DNA of 62,960 nt, taken from positions 64,601 through 127,560 of the forward strand of contig CALVTS010000004.1 of assembly GCA_944363035.1 (NCBI GenBank), read 5' to 3'. Positions 25,890 to 33,734 of this stretch are shown one piece after another. A program made the translations under genes and the position numbers. Source of the DNA: an uncultured Clostridia bacterium (GTDB taxonomy: Bacteria; Bacillota; Clostridia; Christensenellales; CAG-917). Position 1 is the first letter of the stretch, and every line of letters begins with the position of its first letter. The notes under the pieces were generated by a model, which had not been told where the DNA came from, made no database searches, and saw only the letters and a list, made by a program, of their open reading frames with translations.

Positions 25890-26084
25890 ATGACATTTGG
25901 TGATCAAGTAAAATCAGTTAGGTTACAGCTTCATCTAAGTCAAAGCGATTTTGCAAAATTAATGGGGGTAAGTTTTTCTACAGTTAATCGTTGGGAAAAT
26001 GAAAAAACTAAACCAAGTTATCAGGCGCTTAGGACTTTTGAAGCGTTATGTGAAAAGAAGCATATTTTATTGAGAGCATTGTAG
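25890..26084 (+). CDS. XRE-type HTH regulator
   Basis: This 64-residue protein is a single Cro/C1-type helix-turn-helix domain (SDFAKLMGVSFSTVNRWENEKTKPSYQALR). It has a GGAGG site upstream and is the first gene after the palindromic operator, so it probably represses itself and the following tcmP and radical SAM genes. The WENEKTKPS recognition-helix end is typical of the family. Its small size matches transcriptional switches of toxin-antitoxin or defence operons. Confidence 0.82.
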   Translation: MTFGDQVKSVRLQLHLSQSDFAKLMGVSFSTVNRWENEKTKPSYQALRTFEALCEKKHILLRAL

Positions 26085-26154
26085 CTTTGGTTGAGAATTC
26101 TTTTGGGAAATTTATGATCATCATTAGTTTGTGCTAAGTGGGGAACAGTTTAAA

Positions 26155-27324
26155 ATGTATTCAAAACAAGTTGAGGAAATTTACAACAAATACAAAGACC
26201 GTAAGGGGTTATTTGACGAAAAAAAAGATCAAACTACTTACAAGATTAATTATGTTTCCTCCTACGTTAAAGAGTGGCTATATGTTTTAGCAAATCGTAA
26301 AGAAGCAACAACGATTAATTTTATTGATTGCATGTGTAATGCAGGAATATATGCAGACGGAGAATTAGGTACACCACTAAAAGCGTTACTGCATATGCGC
26401 GAGTTCGCTCAGGCCCATCCTGCTGTGGAGTTCAATGTATTTTTAAATGATCACAACAGTGACAGGTTAATGGTTATTACGGAATTGGTGGAAGCAATAA
26501 TTAAACCGCGTCCTGCAAATTTGAATGTCAACTTTTCAAATGAAGATGTAAATGATTATATAGAGCAATTGCAGAAATTTGCAAAATATTGCGGAGTGTA
26601 TAACGCCTCGACATTATTGTTTGTGGATCCATATAATTTTGGTACGGTGAAAATTAACGTTTTGCAGAAATTTTTACGCACATATTATGCTGAACTTATT
26701 TTTAATGTTTTTACTAGTGATTTTGTGCGAAATGGAAAAAGTCAAGTAAGCGGCAAGAAAATTCAGGCTTGTTTAGAGGGGCATGATTTGTCAAACATTA
26801 ACAATGTCGAAGACCTAATTGCCCTTATAAGTAAGGAGTTGACAACTGGTAATATTAAACACACATTCCAATATGAATTTAGAACTCAAAAGAATAGCGA
26901 GTTGTATCAAATAATGTTTTGCACACCGAATATTAAAGGAATTGAGCAGTTGAAAAAGGCGCTATGGGAGGTTTTTCAAGGCGCAAAATTTCATAAAAAC
27001 AAAAAAGTTGGTGATACATCTCAAATTAGTTTGTTTGAATTGTTTCCTGACTGTTATGATGATGAAGCTAGTTTGCTTAGTGAGCGCGCAACTGAAGCGC
27101 GGCAAATGTTAATGGCAAAATATGCGGATGAAAAGAGAGTGATTACATATGATGAGATTAGTAACTTCATTCAATGTAGGACAATGCTAAAAAAAAGTCA
27201 TATAATTAGCCAAGTATTGGTTCCTTTAATGGAAGAAGGAAAGTTGAGGAGGATTTTAAAAAAAGGTAAGCGCTTAAGCAATTATACAGAAGCAGATTAC
27301 ATTTTTGTCTCTGGAGGGATTTAA
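26155..27324 (+). CDS. tcmP: Three-Cys-motif partner protein TcmP
   Basis: This protein of about 389 residues matches the TcmP family (YKINYVSSYVKEWLYVLANR, INFIDCMCNAGIYADGE, LLFVDPYNFGTVKI), which is found beside a radical SAM-like protein with a CX3CX3C motif. The INFIDCMCNAG and FVDPYNFG segments look like a methyltransferase-type Rossmann fold and its catalytic region, but no activity is known to me. An in-frame GTG at 26131 is an alternative start. It follows the HTH gene on the same strand. The C-terminus has a winged-helix-like stretch (ITYDEISNFIQCRTMLKKSH). Confidence 0.8.
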   Translation: MYSKQVEEIYNKYKDRKGLFDEKKDQTTYKINYVSSYVKEWLYVLANRKEATTINFIDCMCNAGIYADGELGTPLKALLHMREFAQAHPAVEFNVFLNDHNSDRLMVITELVEAIIKPRPANLNVNFSNEDVNDYIEQLQKFAKYCGVYNASTLLFVDPYNFGTVKINVLQKFLRTYYAELIFNVFTSDFVRNGKSQVSGKKIQACLEGHDLSNINNVEDLIALISKELTTGNIKHTFQYEFRTQKNSELYQIMFCTPNIKGIEQLKKALWEVFQGAKFHKNKKVGDTSQISLFELFPDCYDDEASLLSERATEARQMLMAKYADEKRVITYDEISNFIQCRTMLKKSHIISQVLVPLMEEGKLRRILKKGKRLSNYTEADYIFVSGGI

Positions 27325-27325
27325 G

Positions 27326-28093
27326 ATGGAGAAAATAAAGAGGAAAACAATGCTCTATAAAACCGGAGTTGAATACGGTGACTATACAATAAACCATGTT
27401 TTGGGTTGCGCTCATGGATGCAAATATCCATGTTATGCTATGATGCTAGCGAAGAGATTTGGAAAGGTTGCGGGCTATGCTGATTGGTGTGAACCAAAAC
27501 TTGTAGAGAATGCAATAGAAATACTTGAAAAAGAAATACCAAGACTAAAGGACAAAATTAAGTCGGTACAGTTATGTTTTACAACGGATCCTTTTATGTT
27601 TGGTTATCCTGAAGTCGCAGATATGAGTCTAAAAATCATTAAGCTGCTCAATAATGCAGATATAAAGTGTACTGCGCTGACAAAAGGTATTTTGCCTGAA
27701 CAGTTAAAAGAGTGCTCATCTGAAAACGAGTACGGCATTACATTGATCTCTTTAAATGAAAATTTTAGGCTCAAGATGGAACCTAATGCTGCCCCATATT
27801 TGGACAGGATCAATTCTTTGCGGGCATTGCACAATGCTGGTTGTAAAACATGGGTAAGTATAGAACCATACCCAACACCGAATATAATAGAACAAGATTA
27901 CGGAGAAATTTTGGATGCTGTAAGTTTTGTTGACAAGATAATTTTCGGTAGGTTGAATTATAACAAAGATGTAACAGCATATAAAAATCATAAGGCCTAC
28001 TTTAACAACCTTGTAAACCAAACGATAGCATTTTGCACACAGCATAAAATAGCTTATCATATTAAAACCGGCACATGGACAGAACTTGAATAG
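27326..28093 (+). CDS. Three-Cys-motif radical SAM-like protein (DUF5131/Gp37-like)
   Basis: This is a 255-residue protein whose cluster motif is CAHGCKYPC, that is CX3CX3C, instead of the usual CX3CX2C. It is the defining feature of TcmP's partner family, related to phage Gp37/DUF5131 proteins. LCFTTDPFMFGYPEV and WVSIEPYPTPNI match the SAM-barrel strands. A GGAGGG site precedes the ATG, which lies just after the tcmP stop. Together with tcmP it probably forms a nucleic-acid or small-molecule modifying module; the substrate is unknown. Confidence 0.8.
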   Translation: MEKIKRKTMLYKTGVEYGDYTINHVLGCAHGCKYPCYAMMLAKRFGKVAGYADWCEPKLVENAIEILEKEIPRLKDKIKSVQLCFTTDPFMFGYPEVADMSLKIIKLLNNADIKCTALTKGILPEQLKECSSENEYGITLISLNENFRLKMEPNAAPYLDRINSLRALHNAGCKTWVSIEPYPTPNIIEQDYGEILDAVSFVDKIIFGRLNYNKDVTAYKNHKAYFNNLVNQTIAFCTQHKIAYHIKTGTWTELE

Positions 28094-28114
28094 AGAAATC
28101 TTTTTAAAATGGTG

Positions 28115-28146
28115 AGCCAGTCTCTTGACAAGGGGGCTGGCTTTTG
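28115..28146 (+). terminator. Terminator of the TcmP operon
   Basis: AGCCAG and CTGGCT pair across 16 nt and are followed by TTTTG. From 28150 to 28403 I see no gene; base composition rises here, marking a module border. Confidence 0.55.
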
Positions 28147-28403
28147 ATATTATGTGGGAAACAATAACGAAACGGTGCGTTCTGTAATAGAGCGAAGTAT
28201 GCGAGTGATGAGCGCGGAAGTCCTCGAAAGGGGCGCGGAATACAATGTGGCATATTAGTCGGTGTTCGGCAGAGTAGGGATTTCATGAATTGTGTACGCG
28301 CGGCAAGGTAAGGCTCAGTAACAATTAGTCAACAGGATGTTTTGTCGGAAAATATGAGTGGGCGAGAGTTTGAGGCACTCTAACTAACTACATACAGGGG
28401 GCA

Positions 28404-29021
28404 ATGAAAGTGGAAATCGATATGAACAATCTTAAAGGAATAAAAATCGGGGATTGGGTGGAAAGCGCCTGTTTGAAAGGCTATTTCAAAGTCTATCAAA
28501 TCAAACCCTGTTTTCGTGACGGAAAGGACAGCGGCTATTTATTGCTGTTGAAGAAAGCCGTGTCCCCGCAAATGAAATTTTCTTTCTCTACGGAAAAATG
28601 TCATGTTGCATGGTGTGAAAAATTAAGCGAAAGTCAAGTTGGCGAGATAGAAGGATTGTTGGATGAAAATCCTACAAAGAAGAAAAAATTCGAAGAAATG
28701 CCGCCTATGTTCCCTTGCATTCAAAAGATGTTCTTCTTGGACATCGAGCAGGAACAAATCGACGAATTCAAAGAAAAGCTGAACGGATTGCCGCGCTATT
28801 TCACGGAAAAACAGTTTGATGACTTTGTCAAGAAAGAAGGTTTGATGAAACACATTAAAACCCTTTCGGATGACCCCAAAAACGCTGTTACGCTTACGAT
28901 TTACTCGCAGGAATGGATTGTGGATTCGAATCGTAACATGCTGTTTTGCAACCCGCAAATCGGAAACATGTGGGGTAAGTTAGCCAAATTGGACGCGGAA
29001 GCGTGGAATGCCGCTGAGTAA
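28404..29021 (+). CDS. Unknown 205-residue protein
   Basis: No family is recognised. The N-terminal third is strand-rich (KIGDWVESACLKGYFKVYQIKP), suggestive of a small barrel. The rest is helical and charged, with a KKKKFEE linker at about residue 90. GGGGG precedes the start, but an in-frame GTG at 28410 or ATG at 28422 would also fit. It stands 13 nt before the LexA-like gene on the same strand, at the head of the higher-GC module. Confidence 0.55.
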   Translation: MKVEIDMNNLKGIKIGDWVESACLKGYFKVYQIKPCFRDGKDSGYLLLLKKAVSPQMKFSFSTEKCHVAWCEKLSESQVGEIEGLLDENPTKKKKFEEMPPMFPCIQKMFFLDIEQEQIDEFKEKLNGLPRYFTEKQFDDFVKKEGLMKHIKTLSDDPKNAVTLTIYSQEWIVDSNRNMLFCNPQIGNMWGKLAKLDAEAWNAAE

Positions 29022-29034
29022 TTGGTAACCGAAA

Positions 29035-29634
29035 ATGAGTAGGCTTCTGAATCAGGATACACTTGAACGAGTGGCACAATACAACATCGATTATCAGAAG
29101 AGACACGGGAAGACGCCGAGTTTCAGGCAGATTATGCACGCGGTGGGGCTCGGGTCGCTTGCAACGGTGCAGAGGTATGTCAAGGCGTTGGAGCGAGAGG
29201 GCAGACTGAACTGCGACTCCGACGGAAAGATTGAGACCGTGCCTAATCTGGCGGGCGGAGAGCCTACCATGGTGCCGCTGCTCGGCGAGATTGCCTGTGG
29301 CGAGCCGAACTTCGCGGTGGAGAACATCGAGGGCAGTTACACTTTCCCGAAAGACCTGTTCGGGAGCGGGGAGCTGTTTATGCTCCGCACCTTCGGCGAC
29401 AGCATGAAAGACATCGGGATACAGAAGGGCGACCTTATCGTGGTGCGGCGGCAGAACAGCGCGGACGACGATCAGGTGGTGGTCGCGTTGGTGGACGGGA
29501 ACGCCACGCTGAAACGCATTTTCCACCGTGACGGCAAGATAATTCTGCACCCCGAAAACAAGCGTATGAGAGACATAGAACTCGACGAGTGCGACATTCA
29601 GGGCGTGCTGGTGAGTTGTATCAAGTTATACTGA
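29035..29634 (+). CDS. LexA-like self-cleaving repressor
   Basis: This 199-residue protein has an N-terminal winged helix (HGKTPSFRQIMHAVGLGSLATVQRYVKALEREG) and a C-terminal S24 peptidase domain. The Ser is in TFGDSMKDIGI and the Lys in VDGNATLKRI. The cleavage region reads LLGEIACGEP, giving Cys-Gly where LexA usually has Ala-Gly. It should therefore respond to RecA and DNA damage. Lying at the head of the phage-like block, it is a good candidate for the element's induction switch, not the host SOS regulator. Confidence 0.88.
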   Translation: MSRLLNQDTLERVAQYNIDYQKRHGKTPSFRQIMHAVGLGSLATVQRYVKALEREGRLNCDSDGKIETVPNLAGGEPTMVPLLGEIACGEPNFAVENIEGSYTFPKDLFGSGELFMLRTFGDSMKDIGIQKGDLIVVRRQNSADDDQVVVALVDGNATLKRIFHRDGKIILHPENKRMRDIELDECDIQGVLVSCIKLY

Positions 29635-29740
29635 CTTTACAACAAAACGGAAGTTTATTGTGTGTTTTGTGCGCGTAAAGTCGAGATTAAGAAAAATATT
29701 GTTGACGATTATGTGAACGATGAAGGAGGGATTATGGATT

Positions 29741-29935
29741 ATGCAGGAAAGTTGGAACCCCGTGAGAAGGCGGTGCGTGAATTGCGGTAGCGAGGTGGTC
29801 GGATACAGGAACGAAAAGGACTGCGTCAAGCTCCGTTGCCCGAAGTGCGGGCTGGTTATGGTGAGCAAACGAATGAGCAGAAGGCGGGAGCGAATAGAGG
29901 TTATCGCGCCGCCAGGGGAGATAATAAGCAATTAG
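29741..29935 (+). CDS. Small zinc-ribbon protein
   Basis: This 64-residue protein has two CxxC knuckles (CVNCG and CPKCG) about 20 residues apart and basic flanks (RRRCVN, SKRMSRRRER), which suggest nucleic-acid binding. GGAGG lies about 11 nt before the ATG at 29741; an ATG at 29720 is an alternative. It is transcribed with the LexA-like gene. A strong hairpin at 30068 follows. Confidence 0.65.
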   Translation: MQESWNPVRRRCVNCGSEVVGYRNEKDCVKLRCPKCGLVMVSKRMSRRRERIEVIAPPGEIISN

Positions 29936-30067
29936 GTAGGAACGAATAAAACCGAATAGGGCGTAACGACGGAACGGGTCGGACGGTTGGAAAAGCACCG
30001 TGAAAAAGTAAATCCCGTTTCAGGTCATATTGCCGAGTAGTCGCGGGTTAAGCCGAGAAAACGAGAG

Positions 30068-30116
30068 GCCCCGACAGACGATTTCCAAACGGAAGTCTGT
30101 TTGTCGGGGCTTTTTG
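30068..30116 (+). terminator. Strong terminator
   Basis: GCCCCGACA pairs with TGTCGGGGC, with an inner CAGAC/GTCTG pairing, followed by TTTTTG. It separates the LexA-like pair from the next operon. Confidence 0.85.
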
Positions 30117-30204
30117 TATTTTTTCAAAAACTTTTTCCAATGTGCAAAAACCTTGCATATTGACCTAATACCATTCAGCCATCAAAGGAAAGGAGGTGAG
30201 GCAG

Positions 30205-30546
30205 GTGAGAGCAAACGAACGCCGAATGCGGCTTATCGAAGAGCTGTGCGAACGCAAATTCGACACAATCGACAATCTGGCGTTCGAACTCGGCGTGTCG
30301 CGCAGAACGATTTGCTACGACATCGAGGAACTCTCTCTGTCTTATCCGATTTTCACGGCGAAGGGTACGGGCGGCGGCGTGTGGGTGCGCGACGGATACC
30401 GCTTAGGGAGAAGGTATCTCACCGAAAAGCAAAAGGAATTGCTCGAAAGGCTGTCCGCGGGACTGACTGCGAAGGACGCCGAAATCATGGATTCGATACT
30501 TTCGCAATTCACGCTGGCGGGCGGAAAAAGGACGGCGGGCAAATGA
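30205..30546 (+). CDS. HTH_11/DeoR-type DNA-binding protein
   Basis: This protein of about 113 residues has an N-terminal winged helix-turn-helix (FDTIDNLAFELGVSRRTICYDIEELS) like those of DeoR/WYL regulators, but no effector domain. The GTG at 30205 lies 8 nt after AAAGGAGG; an earlier GTG at 30196 overlaps that site and is unlikely. It begins a run of ATGA-coupled genes to 31102, a compact arrangement typical of small phages and plasmids. Confidence 0.7.
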   Translation: MRANERRMRLIEELCERKFDTIDNLAFELGVSRRTICYDIEELSLSYPIFTAKGTGGGVWVRDGYRLGRRYLTEKQKELLERLSAGLTAKDAEIMDSILSQFTLAGGKRTAGK

Positions 30547-30857
30547 AGCTGGAAAAGGTGAGGGAAGATTTGCAGGAAATCCGATACTACTACACCCACC
30601 GACGGATTTTCGACAAGGCGAACGAGATACAGGTGCGGCACGAGGTCGTCGGCAAGGCGGAGAGATACAGCCGCATAGCCGAAAAGGCGCCGCCGTTGTT
30701 GTTCGACTTCTACGTGTCGCTGTACGTACTCGGCAGAACGCAGTCGTCGCTTGCGGAGGAGCGGAACTATTCGCCGCAGTACGTAAAGGAAATCAATCAG
30801 AAACTTTGCCTGTATTTCAAAGGCGAAATCGAAAAAAGAGGAGGAACGGAAATATGA
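30543..30857 (+). CDS. Small helical protein with sigma-4-like HTH
   Basis: This 104-residue protein is of unknown family. Its last 40 residues (LYVLGRTQSSLAEERNYSPQYVKEINQKL) resemble a helix-turn-helix of the sigma region 4 type. The ATG overlaps the previous stop and its own TGA overlaps the next ATG, so all three genes are translated together. Confidence 0.6.
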   Translation: MKLEKVREDLQEIRYYYTHRRIFDKANEIQVRHEVVGKAERYSRIAEKAPPLLFDFYVSLYVLGRTQSSLAEERNYSPQYVKEINQKLCLYFKGEIEKRGGTEI

Positions 30858-31102
30858 ACGACAGAGTGCCGGAATTCGTGGTCGGTGCGACCAACGTGTA
30901 CAGGACGAGGGATTTCATCGTCAGGCAGAAAATCGGTATCCGCTACGACGGAGAGGAAAACAACGTCGTGTTCAGCGACGACACCTTTTTCAGGCGGACA
31001 GCCGAGCGGGACAGGGAGTACGAGATACTTTTCTGCCGCCGCAGATACATAGACGGGAAGAGGCTTCCCACCACGATGTACGCGAGAGTGTACGTCGATT
31101 GA
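30854..31102 (+). CDS. Unknown 82-residue protein
   Basis: This is a small, basic, strand-rich protein (FIVRQKIGIRYDGEENNVVFSDDTFF) with no family recognised. It is coupled by ATGA to the previous gene. After it, 31103-31316 holds no gene I can support. Confidence 0.5.
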   Translation: MNDRVPEFVVGATNVYRTRDFIVRQKIGIRYDGEENNVVFSDDTFFRRTAERDREYEILFCRRRYIDGKRLPTTMYARVYVD

Positions 31103-31316
31103 AAGACGGTAACGGACAAGAGGAAACAGCGGTCAAATCGTGCGGTACTTGCAAGACAAGAGTGGCCACTCACCGCGGAATATCGCACGGAACGGAGTGT
31201 TCCAACAATGTCCGAAACCATAAACGACAACTTAATAGCTGTGCTATCGGCGCGACGGGCAAACGGCTTCGCTATCGGCAACACGGGCACACACAAAACA
31301 CAACAGGAGGCAGATT

Positions 31317-31586
31317 TTGGCTACCGACAAAAACAGCAAGTACAACAAACGCCGCTGGTCCGTACCTTCCAAGAGGGCGAAGGGATATGCGGACGAGCGC
31401 AGGAGCAAGGTTCATCAGCACGGTCCCAAAGAGGGCAGGGAGCTGACGGACTACGAAGCGGGCATACGCTCGGGATATCTGCAATGCCAGACCGACCACG
31501 CCGGAATGTACAAGTACAAGAAGGCGCTCACGGAAGGCAAGAGCAAAGCGGAAGCAAAGGAATACTCGCAGAGGCGAGGCAAGTAA
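31317..31586 (+). CDS. Small basic protein, candidate nucleic-acid binder
   Basis: This 89-residue protein has about 30% Lys/Arg (SKYNKRRWSVPSKRAKGYADERRSKVHQHG) and ends KEYSQRRGK. It starts with TTG 6 nt after AGGAGG. The position, in front of the 119-residue gene and the surface-protein genes, would suit a DNA-packaging or replication-associated protein of a small ssDNA phage. This is inference only. Confidence 0.55.
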   Translation: MATDKNSKYNKRRWSVPSKRAKGYADERRSKVHQHGPKEGRELTDYEAGIRSGYLQCQTDHAGMYKYKKALTEGKSKAEAKEYSQRRGK

Positions 31587-31604
31587 AAAAGGAGGACGAA
31601 AGAT

Positions 31605-31964
31605 ATGACGAATTCGAGAGGCGAACAGGTTTTCGTCGAAAGAGAACCCTATGAGAGGAACGGACGGAGATACTTCTCCTATTTCGTGAGCGGAACCATA
31701 CGCGGCAAGGACGTGCGCGTTGCGGTCACCCCTCCCGACAAGGGCGGATATGCCGTGCTGGACATCGTGTTCGGCGAGGAAAACCGTGTGGCGCTGGTTG
31801 CGAAACCCTACGAAATCAAAGACGAAACGACGGGCAGAGTCGTCAGCGGCAACACCTACGCAGTGCGTTCGTGGGACGAGGACGGCGAGGTGTACGAGTG
31901 CACCGTGAAGCCCGCGAAACCGTCGGACAAGTCGCTGCTCAATATGCTCGTCAAGAGAGCGTAA
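31605..31964 (+). CDS. Strand-rich 119-residue protein, possible ssDNA-binding protein
   Basis: The sequence alternates strands and turns (RRYFSYFVSGTIRGKDVRVAVTPPDKGGYAVLDIVF), consistent with an OB-like barrel, and is close in size to filamentous-phage ssDNA-binding proteins. No family signature is certain. AAAGGAGG lies 9 nt before the ATG. It sits directly upstream of the membrane and surface protein genes, as gpV-type genes do in inoviruses. Confidence 0.5.
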   Translation: MTNSRGEQVFVEREPYERNGRRYFSYFVSGTIRGKDVRVAVTPPDKGGYAVLDIVFGEENRVALVAKPYEIKDETTGRVVSGNTYAVRSWDEDGEVYECTVKPAKPSDKSLLNMLVKRA

Positions 31965-32039
31965 AGCGACGAACGACAACTTTACGACTGCGGTTTGAGC
32001 ATATCAAGCCGCAGTTTTGAAAAAACAACGGAGGTAAAA

Positions 32040-33122
32040 ATGAACAACGAATTCTATGAACACAAGCATTCCGACGCTGTCAAGTGGGTAATCGTTTTCG
32101 TGCTGATTGCGGTATTGCTCGGCGGTATGGTGGCGGCTTTGGTATTTGCCGTCCCTAGTGCCGACGGGTCCGAGAAAGGCGGAAACGGCGACGGAGTGAC
32201 GGACGTATCGGAAGCAACGGAAGGGGCGGTCACGCTTTCGGCGGGAATTGCCTTTACCGCATCAGACCCCGAGACCGGCGCGAAGTCGGTGTCGAAAACC
32301 ATTACGGCAACCGTGTTGCCCGTTGACGCACCCGACAAATCCGTGGATTGGTCTCTCACCTGGTGCGTACCGCTCGAAGGCGAGGACGTCGGCGACTATC
32401 TCTCCGTCACTCCTCAAAGCGACGGTGCGCTGACCGCAACCGTAACCGCATACAAAGGCTTCGAGGGCGCAAGCGCGTATGTCACCGCGACCACCCGCGT
32501 CGGCGGCTACACGGCGTCCTGCCTCGTGATGTTCGAGGGTACTCCCGAAACGCTGTCCTTTACATACGGCGGCGAGGAGCTGACCACCACGGACAGCGTT
32601 GTGCTGACTGCCGGCACGACCAACGAGATTGCTCTCAATCTCAGCAATACGCTCGGCGCGGTGGGCTCCAAGTTCGGCGACTTCGAGATTACCGCAATAC
32701 GCGGACAGGGCAGGTTCGTAATGACGAAGGAGTATATCGTCAACGGCAGTATCGCTTCGACCGAGGAGATAGTGTTCAACCTCGAAGAGGGTTCCTACAC
32801 TTACACGCACGAAGTGACCAAGGAAAAGGAAACGCTCACGATAACGCCCGAAAAGTTCCTCACCGCGACGGTTGAGGGCGACATACTCAAAGTCAACGCC
32901 ATAAGCTCGGAGTCCTCTTACGTCAACGGCTATCCCCGCACGGGTTACCGCTTCACCTACAAGAGCCCTTACACCGACCCCCGTTCGGGCGGTATCCCCG
33001 ACAACTGCCGTTGGTATGTGCTGGTCGAGGACAAGGTCAGCGGAGTGGAAGCGTTGCTGTACATCGACATCGAGTCTACCGTCACGAGCGTTTCTCTTGC
33101 GCCGTCCTCGATTACCTTTTAA
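32040..33122 (+). CDS. Signal-anchored surface protein with Ig-like repeats
   Basis: In this 360-residue protein residues of about 14-38 are a membrane anchor (VIVFVLIAVLLGGMVAALVFAV). A Gly/Asn linker and strand-rich extracellular domains follow, with repeated VTAT/SVTP patterns like bacterial Ig-like folds. GGAGG precedes the ATG. With the next two genes it makes a row of exported proteins. Its role could be host or particle surface; no enzyme motif is present. Confidence 0.65.
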   Translation: MNNEFYEHKHSDAVKWVIVFVLIAVLLGGMVAALVFAVPSADGSEKGGNGDGVTDVSEATEGAVTLSAGIAFTASDPETGAKSVSKTITATVLPVDAPDKSVDWSLTWCVPLEGEDVGDYLSVTPQSDGALTATVTAYKGFEGASAYVTATTRVGGYTASCLVMFEGTPETLSFTYGGEELTTTDSVVLTAGTTNEIALNLSNTLGAVGSKFGDFEITAIRGQGRFVMTKEYIVNGSIASTEEIVFNLEEGSYTYTHEVTKEKETLTITPEKFLTATVEGDILKVNAISSESSYVNGYPRTGYRFTYKSPYTDPRSGGIPDNCRWYVLVEDKVSGVEALLYIDIESTVTSVSLAPSSITF

Positions 33123-33134
33123 GGAGGGCGCGCT

Positions 33135-33734
33135 ATGAAAACCGCAAAACAGACGGGTAAAACGGCAGTGAAAATCGTGGCGGTCATTTTAGCGGTCTTG
33201 GTTCTTGCGGGAGTCGTGGGCGTAATAGTCCGATTCACGGGCGGATTCACGAGCGATTTCAAAACATTCTACGTCACCGTCGACGGCAAAGACGTTATGT
33301 CCTCTGCGGGCGGGTTCGACGCAACTCCCGAAAAGCCCTTGAAGGTGGACGTGAAATACGCTTTCAATTCTCTCGGCGGGGACATATCGGGTTACAGCGT
33401 AAAGGTTGTGCCTCACGCGGTCGAGGGCAAGGATTTCGATTTCACCCTCGACGGACAGGCGTACTCCTTTCAGGCGGAGACCAACCTGACGGGCGGCTTC
33501 GACATCGAATACGGCGAGGAGTCTTTCACCGTAACCCCGAAAGGCGGCGTCGACGACGTGTTGAAAGGCGTGTATCCGAACAACGAAATCGGAGACTGCG
33601 AAGGCAAGGGATATGCCGATATGTATTCTCTCGTCATCACTTCCTACAACGGCGAGGCGACCGTGACCGTTCACTTTTCCGCCTACGAGGAGGTGTGCGA
33701 GATAACGCTCGACAAGGAGGTGATTGTGTTTTGA
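33135..33734 (+). CDS. Signal-anchored extracytoplasmic protein
   Basis: This 199-residue protein has a transmembrane anchor at residues of about 12-32 (VKIVAVILAVLVLAGVVGVIV) and a strand-rich outer domain. It has no recognised family. An AAGGAGG site sits close before the ATG, and the stop overlaps the next gene's TTG start (TTGA), so they are translationally coupled. Confidence 0.6.
   Translation: MKTAKQTGKTAVKIVAVILAVLVLAGVVGVIVRFTGGFTSDFKTFYVTVDGKDVMSSAGGFDATPEKPLKVDVKYAFNSLGGDISGYSVKVVPHAVEGKDFDFTLDGQAYSFQAETNLTGGFDIEYGEESFTVTPKGGVDDVLKGVYPNNEIGDCEGKGYADMYSLVITSYNGEATVTVHFSAYEEVCEITLDKEVIVF

Noticed and set aside
31099..31446. 115-codon frame with CGTC between small phage-like genes
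   Set aside because: It overlaps a better supported gene (31317-31586) in another frame and lacks a ribosome site.
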